Shown one piece after another: positions 56,993-64,000 of a DNA stretch of 64,000 bases. The stretch's first letter is position 1. Each line of letters opens with the position of its first letter. A program made the position numbers and the translations under genes. The DNA is from Siphonodentalium dalli (Eukaryota > Mollusca > Scaphopoda > Gadilida > Siphonodentaliidae), in assembly GCA_032622095.1 (NCBI GenBank), contig CP136062.1, forward strand, positions 201,155,959 through 201,219,958. The letters are read 5' to 3'. Under the pieces are notes generated by a model. It was not told where the DNA came from. It worked only from the letters and a program-made list of their open reading frames with translations, and did not search any database.

Positions 56993-57627
56993 TCTATTAT
57001 ATATTTTGGGAAATCTGTCTGTGTGTGTGTCTGTCTGTCTGTTCGCGATGGACTCGAGAACGGCCGAGCCGATTTCGACGAAACTTAGTATGTGGGGGTA
57101 CTTTCGGCCGGGGAGTGGCATGGGCCTATTAATTTACCCGTGCGACGTGACCTTGAAATCGGGTCATTTCAAGGTCAAACGCCCGAGTATCACGGGATTT
57201 CGATGAAAATTAGTGTCTAGGGATACTTTCGTATGGGGAGTGTCTTAGGCTATTCATTTGCCAGTGCGACGTGACATTGACCTTGAAAACGGGTCAATTC
57301 AAGGTCAAATCGCGAATTGTTGTGGGATTTCGACGAAATTTGATACATAGGGTTACCTTTGTCCACTGAGTGTTTTGGACGGGTCAAATCGTGACCCCGA
57401 CCTGATCTTGATCTTCAAACTGATCAATTCGAGGTCAAATCGGGTAAAACCGGATGGATTTCGATGGGTACTTTTGTCGGGTACTTTTGTCCGGGCAGTG
57501 TGTTGGACGGGTCAAATCGTGACCCCACCTGACCTTGACCTTCAAAATGGACAATCCAGGTCAAATCGCGCAATTCGCCGAAAAGCAGAGGGGAAACAGC
57601 CCGGACGAAGTCGGGTCCACCTGCTAG
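56993..57627 (+). mobile_element. Helitron-like element 2, abutting element 1
   Basis: Begins TCTATTATATATTTTGGGAA immediately after the CTAG of element 1. Ends GCCCGGACGAAGTCGGGT, CCACCTG, CTAG, then T. Shares 5' and 3' ends and repeats with element 1. The 161-aa frame 56647-57132 crosses the junction and is not a gene. Confidence 0.85.
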
Positions 57628-58496
57628 TATTATATAAATTGAATAAGCTAGTCATTATCTGGTTTAAAATGTCAGATACACAAGACAATATTCGTCCCAA
57701 AGTGCAGAGATCGTTCGAATAAATTTCACGATAGAACCGTCACAGCCATGATTGGCTTGAAATAGGACCGTAACACGCACACGTATTGATTACGAGGCTA
57801 CTGTTCCAAATTATAAACCGCTATCGGGATATTTTCTCAGCTATTCTACAGAAGAATAACACGGTTTTACTTTATACTCAGTGTTCGTGTTCAGAATGCG
57901 TTTCATATTTTATACGCCACGAAAAACAAAGGAATTGCGTTGATGTGGCTTGATTTTTAATGATAACGTTGATATTTACGCGTTAACTGGCTAATTCCGA
58001 GTTAATTGTGACATACAGTTCAGATTTCGATAACACGGCACTTCTACAGCGTCTGTTCATTCAGGAAAGTATAATACATTCAAGATATCTATAATTATGC
58101 GTGATTTTGTCCCAAAAATGATTATTTTTAATCATAAGGAACCGTAACAAATCAGTCAAGAACCATCACAATACTGGCGATAGAACGACTTCCTACGTAA
58201 CAGTACCTATATATACACAGTGTTGGGGTCCATTCTTTCGATGAACCGTTGTGTGCGGAGTGTAATTATTGATAAGCATGCACCCCACGAACTATATATA
58301 TAGGCTTATGTGAATCTTAGTTGGTGGGAATATATACCAAGCAGGGAATCTATAAACTTATTTTAATAATAAAAAATTAAAAGCCACAGCTACCCTCGTG
58401 TGAGTGGTTTAGCTTTGTTAGTTAATTATACTAGCGTATATGGTGATATTAGAATGTAAGAAAAATTTATAAAAAAATGGAGAACAAAAAATGTTA
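57628..58496. other. No recognised gene
   Basis: Unique-looking AT-rich DNA. Confidence 0.4.
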
Positions 58497-58565
58497 GACC
58501 AATGCATTATCTTACATATGCGAGGCGACCTATGGTCGACTCGCATATATAACAGAATGCACTGG
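58497..58565. repeat. GCCAATGC hairpin, solitary diverged copy
   Basis: GACCAATGCATTATCTTACA … GGCGACCTATGGTCGAC … CAGAATGCACTGGC; both arms carry changes. Preceded by the AT-rich spacer type and AATGTTAGACC. Confidence 0.85.
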
Positions 58566-58843
58566 CACAGAGTCTTTAATATTATTAAGCTGAATAATAA
58601 CAAAACCAAACGGTTATGAACGATTTTGTCTTTTGCTCTTTGTGCACATATAATGTCCATACTTAGTTATTTAATGAACTACACTTCAAATGTGAACACG
58701 ATCAGTTGATATCTGATATTGTGTGTAAAAGTAAAAATACACAGTACACATTTTTCAAAAACAAAGAAGGCCAAAGAAATATTATTAAATCATTTTATTG
58801 ACTGCTTTCAAATGGTTACACACATGTAACCATGTAACGTGAA
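58566..58843. other. No recognised gene
   Basis: AT-rich unique sequence. Confidence 0.4.
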
Positions 58844-58875
58844 CGCTCTTTATTGTTATCATATAAGGATATATT
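58844..58875 (+). repeat. Half of the tripartite module
   Basis: CGCTCTTTAT at 58844-58853, seven bases, then ATATAAGGATA at the box B position. The second box A is not conserved. Confidence 0.7.
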
Positions 58876-59834
58876 GTCGAATAGCTTTAGCCTATCATGG
58901 TTACAAGCCGTTGATTGACAAACCAAACGGTTGATTGCAAGTTTGTCAACAATCAATCGTCTATCAAAAGTTCGATTCAGCACGAATTGTTAGCTATCTG
59001 ATTGGATATGAATATGATTAATAAACTTTAACACGGAAATAAAATAGTGTGGAATCTGAGATCACACAATGCCGACAAAGGAAATCCAAACAATAGACAA
59101 ATTACAACAATACAGGTTTCGATTGTTGTATCGTCAATGGGGCCCATTGTCTTCGAAGTTAAATTATGGCAACGCCTTTGAATGCACAACTCACAGGCGC
59201 GAAGGACATCTGCCACTCATAGACGCACCATTGTTTGCAATGGTAGTTTATATGAGATCGTCACTAGATCGGGAACGAATGTGTTCGGACAATCTGTCAG
59301 TGAAATCCCTCCCCGTGTGTGCAGAACCAGGCACTAATTTCTGTAATGGAAACATTCGGATCGTGATAAGGGGAGGTTAATTGTTAGATGGACGCCTTCT
59401 CCACATGAGTCGAATCTACACAATTATCGCCCCTGCCATCATAACGGTTTCCGGTGTCATTGTTTATCATTTCGATTGTAAATCAACCGGATGCTTTTGT
59501 GATGAAATCCAATAATTTTTTACCAATCGGTTATGCCGTTCGGTTCGTTCGAGATTGTTTTCGTGATTTGGAGTGATAACTGATTCTGTCGATCTATTTC
59601 GCATAATTTCCCAACATAAAATGAGACGATAGCTCTTTGAGACATCTGTTATGTGAAATACAGATTACAGAAAAAGCATGCAGTTAGTGCCAAACGACAT
59701 ATTGCCGCCATGGTTGTCAGTAGCATACAATATCGACCATATAAGTATACATTTAGGTATATTTTGGCATACATTGTTCTCTACCGATAAGAATTTTCTT
59801 GAAGAAAAAACATCCAATTAATTAACTTTTTTGT

Positions 59835-59900
59835 ATTATTTTTATTTATTTATTTATTTAACTTTTTTTATTTATTTATTTATTTATTTATTTTTTTAAT
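59835..59900. repeat. TTTA microsatellite
   Basis: TTTATTTATTTATTTA in two blocks separated by ACTTTTTT. Confidence 0.9.
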
Positions 59901-60067
59901 TTTGTAATATTTTTTCAACTTTGAGGCGAACTAAATACGATTCCGAAAAGTCATAGTATGTTATCGCATAGCTAACGCTACATATGATTTATGATAACTT
60001 TAACTTTTAGATGTTAATTTCAATATTGACTCTCGTTGAATGGATTTGGGAGTGAAAAACTATATCT

Positions 60068-60090
60068 GTGCACACACACACACACACACA
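60068..60090. repeat. CA dinucleotide repeat
   Basis: About 11 CA units. Confidence 0.95.
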
Positions 60091-60289
60091 GAACGCACAT
60101 GGATTAAGGGTCGGATAACTGAAAAGATCATGCACATTACGTGCACAAAACTTATTTGTTTCTTTCCAAAACAAAAACATCAAGCATAGAGTAGACACAA
60201 CTAGAGGTGGGACTGTCACGGTGGCACTGTGGATACCACCGTTGTACAATTGGTTTACATTAAAAGTAGCCATGTTAACATATTTGGTT

Positions 60290-60490
60290 TTCCAGAAAAA
60301 AAATTACAAGCTCCGACAAAACTGTGAATTGTTTCCAAAAAAACTAAATTCAAAAGGGTCGATAACTCCACTAAAAAATCGCAGGTTCCCAAGGTACTAA
60401 ATATATGAGCCAAGTTTAAAATAAAAACAACTGAAAAATGCGAGAATACAAGCTCGGACGGTCAGATGGACACACACGCCGATTCCTCTA
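60290..60490 (-). repeat. Inverted fragment of the TGTCCCCCGACA element
   Basis: GATAACTCCACTAAAAAATC, GCAGGTTCCCA, TGAGCCAAGTTTAAA and AGCTCGGACGGTCAGATGGA correspond, in reverse complement, to the internal subrepeats of 43269-43848. Confidence 0.7.
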
Positions 60491-61126
60491 TATATACCCC
60501 CATAACTTCGTTAGTAGTGCTGAATATGTTCTTGTTCTCACAGAAGATATATAGTCCACGCCAAACTAGCTCGTAGCTGTGTGTGTTTGTGTGTTATTGA
60601 CGGATGTAACCTCTTAACAGCCATTGTGGTTGACCCCCTCCCATGGCGCCTGAAGATTACTATTATAGACGAGCATTATTTTTATCGCACAACCCAATTA
60701 TTAAAAACTCTCCACCACTGCCATCATCTCACGACTTAATTTGCCCCCTCTTGTCTTCTAGTCCCCCCTCTCTCTCTCTCTCTCCCTCCCTGCCCCCTGC
60801 TATCCCTAACACTGTCATCTTCCTTTTGTTTCCATCCCTAACTCAAATCCATGCAGTTATATATCTCAATTTCTCCTTAAAAAACATTATTTCCAACCCT
60901 TACCGTCTGACCCATACACCTTCATTTATTCGGGACGCGACATGTAGCCAAAGAGGAGAAGACTTCATATAAGACCCCGGGCTTGTTGTCTGATCTTCGT
61001 TTCCATACATTAACTCTTCTATTTTGCATACATGTGTCATCTGTATATTATCATGGTTATTTATTTGAATTTGGAAATAAAAATATGTTTACTCTATAAT
61101 AAGATAAGAGTGAATAGGACGATGCT
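60491..61126. other. No recognised gene; CT-rich tract
   Basis: A CT-rich tract at about 60755-60795. The frame 60643-60972 is low-complexity S/P/L and is not considered coding. Confidence 0.5.
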
Positions 61127-61280
61127 ATATTATATAAATAATGAATGGCTTGGAGTGGACAATGCCAAAATAGTGGTCCGAGAGGAGGAATAGTCCACGA
61201 GCCAAGTGGACTATTCCTCATATGGGACCACTATTTTGGCATAGTCAACGACAAGACATTCATTATTTATTATATTATAT
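61127..61280. repeat. 154-bp palindrome
   Basis: The arms TATATAAATAATGAATG … CCAAAATAGTGGTCC … GGAATAGTCCAC and the mirrored right arm pair around GAGCCAA. Several small mismatches at the outer third. Confidence 0.92.
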
Positions 61281-61879
61281 CGAACATTGGTGTCAATTCT
61301 CTCACCATTTCTGTGTGTGCTTTTGTCACATTTTTATTTACCATGAATTTTAAAACTCGGTCTCAGATTTTACAATTTACGGCATTCTTTTGACGATGGC
61401 AGGGGAGCATAACTATTGTTGTTAGTTACCTCCAACAGCATTTCTTCATGATTCATTTCTATAAGTACGTCATTAGCAAAGACAATTTGGCGAACTTTTA
61501 GTAAACGGAGAGGAATTTATAAATAACGTCCACTGGCATTACAAAATTAGGACTGGTCGCTTGCCAACTAAACGGACAAACTATTAAATACATTTGATAG
61601 CTATGATTGGACATTTGTAAGATCATCACAATTCACCAATTAATCTAATGATATACCGATATTGCAACAAGTATCGTACAAGGTATAGTTTCAGATTGGC
61701 CGTATCTTCAGGCGGCAACCCGATTGCGCGAAATGAGTTTGTTACTATAAATATAAAAAGAATAGTAGGCATGTATGAATCCTATAGTGGGGTACTATCG
61801 TAAAATAGTAAAGCAGTGTGCAGCCAATCAGAATGTGAGAAAGTCACGTGAGATATAATATATGTAAATAAAGTATTAG
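61281..61879. other. No recognised gene
   Basis: Near 61745 a TATAAATATAAAAAG and near 61855 ATAATATATGTAAATAAAG precede the GC-rich block; either could be a TATA-like element, without further support. Confidence 0.35.
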
Positions 61880-62970
61880 ACAACAAGCCGAAACAAGCAT
61901 TCATCATTCGCCAGCCGGCGGTTGAGCGGGCAAGTCGCGTTGCTTGCTCTGTGTCTTGTCGCTGTTCCTGCTGACTGAGCCCGGTTCGCTTCTGAGCTGT
62001 GTGGCCGTTCTGAAAAGAACTTAGCCGACCGAGCGATTCGGAGTGAGTGCTTTTGGACCTGGCAGAGGATTATGGAGCTAATCCCCTCTGCTTTGTTAGC
62101 TGCCTTGGACAGATTGCGCGGTATGGATACCCTTAGCTGGACATTATACACCAGGCTAAGAGAGGCTTCGTGCATCTGTCCGTGGAGTACAGGACCGCAG
62201 CAGCTGGACACCACCAGGGGCCCATGGTTCTCAGCAGGGATGTCACTACCGGAGCAGGGACGAGGAGAAAGAAGATCCCTTCACATCGACGCAGTTCGGA
62301 GGGCTGAATGGAGAAAGCAGAAAGAAGCTGTTGATCGACCAGATGCCCCTTCCCACTCGGCTGCGACGATTGGTGGTCGCCTGCCTACCACCGTTGTTGC
62401 TCCTGGAAGTCCAGCCCGGGAGGTCTGAGAGACGCCCATATCTTACCCCTCTCCCGTTGGAATGCTGACTGACGTGGTCCAGACAGCTGCCGCTGATGCC
62501 GTGATGGAGACAGAAACGTCCTTCAACCAGATGACTCCGGAATACATTAGCCCGGAGTCATCCATCGCCACCACGACCAGCAACACCACCACCAACAAAA
62601 ACAACAGCTCTGGATCCAGCTCAGCGCAACAACTGGCAGAGATGGCAGCGAAGCAGTGTGCCGAGCTTATGACAGAATCGGTAGCACTTATCACATAATC
62701 TGTATATAGAGAGACAATGGACAGATACGAAGAACAGGAACAGCGTGGAGCTATCTGCCGGACTCAACCATCAACATCAACCACAACTGAAAGAAAGAAA
62801 TAGAAAGCCAACATAAAGAAGAAGATCATTTTCATCAACCATTTCACCCTCATGTTAAATGTCTAACCATTTCATGATTCATCCAAAGTATGTTGTAGGG
62901 GAGGGGTGTCGCCCCTTCCAAATCCTCCCTGGCTTGGTCCTAAATCCCCAATAAATAAAAATAAGAAACA
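61880..62970 (+). other. GC-richer intronless transcript-like block, unassigned
   Basis: Base composition changes sharply from the AT-rich flanks. Two plus-strand frames lie in it: 62072-62428 (118 aa, ATG MELIPSALLAALDRLRGMDT; hydrophilic, no domain recognised) and 62462-62698 (78 aa). The latter has a Ser/Thr/Asn-rich stretch and a helical-looking QQLAEMAAKQCAELMTESV end. The second frame stays open for about 35 more codons after its TAA (SVYRETMDRYEEQEQRG), so the TAA may be a disabling change. Polyadenylation signal AATAAA near 62950 within an A-rich end. Could be a processed pseudogene, a non-autonomous retroelement, or a single-exon gene; function unknown. Confidence 0.4.
62950..62955 (+). 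promoter_or_regulatory. Polyadenylation signal AATAAA
   Basis: CCAATAAATAAAAATAAG at the end of the GC-richer block. Confidence 0.5.
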
Positions 62971-63268
62971 ATCATGAACATATCTCTCTTTCCTGGTGGC
63001 ATCTACCTCCTATGGGGCTGGTATAATAGATATATATAGCGCGCATGTACTGATTAGTGTAAACAATATTTTATTCCAAATCAAACATATAACATAGGCA
63101 CAATACACATAGATACAACTAGCTAATAATAGCTTCTTTAAAGTGCTCTCCTCGGTGAAGAAATGTTACCTCAAGTGAAAGAAATATCACCCGAGGTACT
63201 GCAGATGTGATATTGTTCTGTTTGATTGTGATTTGATTATAGACATGGGATCGAGATATGGGTATAAT
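62971..63268. other. No recognised gene
   Basis: AT-rich unique-looking sequence leading to the next MITE. Confidence 0.4.
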
Positions 63269-63321
63269 ATGTGACCCGCCATGTCAAATCCAGTCGTAAG
63301 TCGGGATTTGTTTTACCCTGT

Positions 63322-63392
63322 GCCAATGCATTCTCTTATATATATGCGAGTCGACCATAGGTCGCCTCGCATATATAAGAGAATGCATTGGC
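63322..63392. repeat. GCCAATGC hairpin, left
   Basis: GCCAATGCATTCTCTTATAT … GAGAATGCATTGGC, loop TCGACCATAGGTCGCC. Confidence 0.95.
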
Positions 63393-63610
63393 CTAACAAT
63401 TTTTTACAATTTTAATAATTTTTTCTTGTATTCTTTAACAATTTTATAATTTCACCCATACAGAGCCCTAGACAAACATGAGCAGACGACACTCTTCTAT
63501 ATGCTTCTATATATGTGTGGGGCTCCCTGCAGGGTAATGGATGTTTTTTATTTTATGTCCTAAAAATTTTCAGAAACATTTATTTAAAAAAAATGATAAA
63601 AAATTGTTAG

Positions 63611-63664
63611 GCCAATGCATTCTCTTATATAGGTCGCCTCGCATATATAAGAGAATGCATTGGC
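63611..63664. repeat. GCCAATGC hairpin, right (15-bp shorter left arm)
   Basis: The left arm stops after TCTTATAT and joins AGGTCGCCTCGC directly, losing the TATGCGAGTCGACC part. Confidence 0.9.
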
Positions 63665-63717
63665 ACAGGGTAAAAAAAATCCCGACTTACGACTGGATTT
63701 GATATGGCGGGTCACAT

Positions 63718-64000
63718 GGTAGTATGATATTTAAAGGGAGACCGAGAGGTTTATACATAGCATATGTTACACACTATACAGCATACATGTATAAGCACAA
63801 CATGAGAAATTTAAAGGTACTCAATCCGATCAGACGACCCCCATACCATCAAGATACAACAACAACAACATTTCTTAAAAATACGGTTTATTTATCAGAG
63901 TCGATTTATTGCAACAAAATAATGCTAACCACTGTCAACTATGGTATCAAATTTCCCAAAACGTGTTATTTGTCAACATTTTGTTCAACAAAATATGGAT
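63718..64000. mobile_element. Start of an AGGTACTCAATCCGA element, cut by window edge
   Basis: TTTAAAGGTACTCAATCCGA at about 63811, then GATTTATTGCAACAAAATAA, GCTAACCACTGTCAACTATG and TTGTCAACATTTTGTTCAA, matches 54488-54650. The rest lies outside the window. Confidence 0.8.

Larger units (their letters stand above)
58876..60289. other. No recognised gene; simple repeats
   Basis: The frame 59069-59380 (103 aa) has no domain I recognise and an overlapping antisense frame. TTTA repeats lie at about 59835-59900 and a CA repeat at about 60068-60090. Confidence 0.45.
63269..63717. mobile_element. Hairpin-carrying MITE with different outer ends
   Basis: Outer inverted repeats of about 50 bp: ATGTGACCCGCCATGTCAAA, TCCAGTCGTAAGTCGGGATT at the left, mirrored by AATCCCGACTTACGACTGGA, TTTGATATGGCGGGTCACAT at the right. 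Inside are two GCCAATGC hairpins (63322-63392 and 63611-63664) with CCCTGT / ACAGGG edges. These outer ends are unrelated to the CCCTTTACCCAACA ends at 11315 and 54889. No clear target duplication. Confidence 0.9.

Noticed and set aside
56647-57132. 161-aa open frame, the longest outside the minisatellite
   Set aside because: It crosses the junction of two Helitron-like elements and reads through their internal repeats; no helicase or Rep motif.
59069-59380. 103-aa frame as a gene
   Set aside because: An antisense frame overlaps it, there is no recognised domain, and it is surrounded by repeats.

Overview
This window is AT-rich animal nuclear DNA and looks intergenic. It holds no bacterial-style gene array, no operons and no convincing host exon. 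The mix of repeats points to a lophotrochozoan, most likely a mollusc (inference only). The mix includes Helitrons, TTAA-flanked MITEs, L2/CR1-like and Nimb/I/jockey-like LINE pieces with a CAAT-type tail, long cruciform palindromes and minisatellites. No species can be named from sequence alone.

Layout: positions 1-6133 are a 30-bp minisatellite with higher-order structure. 6.1-13 kb carries a 5'-truncated LINE, a small Helitron resting in one copy of a local duplication (the other copy is the empty site), and a MITE nested in another MITE. 13-21 kb holds several long palindromes. 22-30 kb contains a TIR element with 150-bp subrepeats, a triplicated segment, a degenerate minisatellite that flips orientation at its centre, and the first of three near-identical 0.5-kb MITEs (29.4, 40.6 and 41.5 kb). 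32.9-36.5 kb is a LINE-like unit with an ORF1-type zinc-knuckle protein but no reverse transcriptase. It is split by a 1,574-bp TIR element with a clean ACGAA target duplication. A second decayed copy of the same ORF1-only unit lies at 45.0-48.2 kb. 48.5-51.7 kb is a large non-coding Helitron-like element, and 56.26-57.63 kb is two Helitrons joined head to tail. 54-55.3 kb and 63.3-63.7 kb carry MITEs with paired hairpins. 61.9-63.0 kb is a GC-richer, intronless, transcript-like stretch with a polyadenylation signal.

Two recurring modules are not explained by ordinary feature types. One is a tripartite motif: CGCTCTTTAT, then TATCRGGAAT, then a second CGCTCTTTAT exactly 42 bp after the first. 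It occurs in several otherwise different contexts. The other is a ~70-bp hairpin beginning GCCAATGCATTCTCTTATAT, found eight or nine times and carried inside at least two unrelated sets of outer terminal repeats. Both suggest that non-autonomous elements here are assembled from exchangeable internal modules. All functional statements are inference from sequence pattern; no database search was possible.
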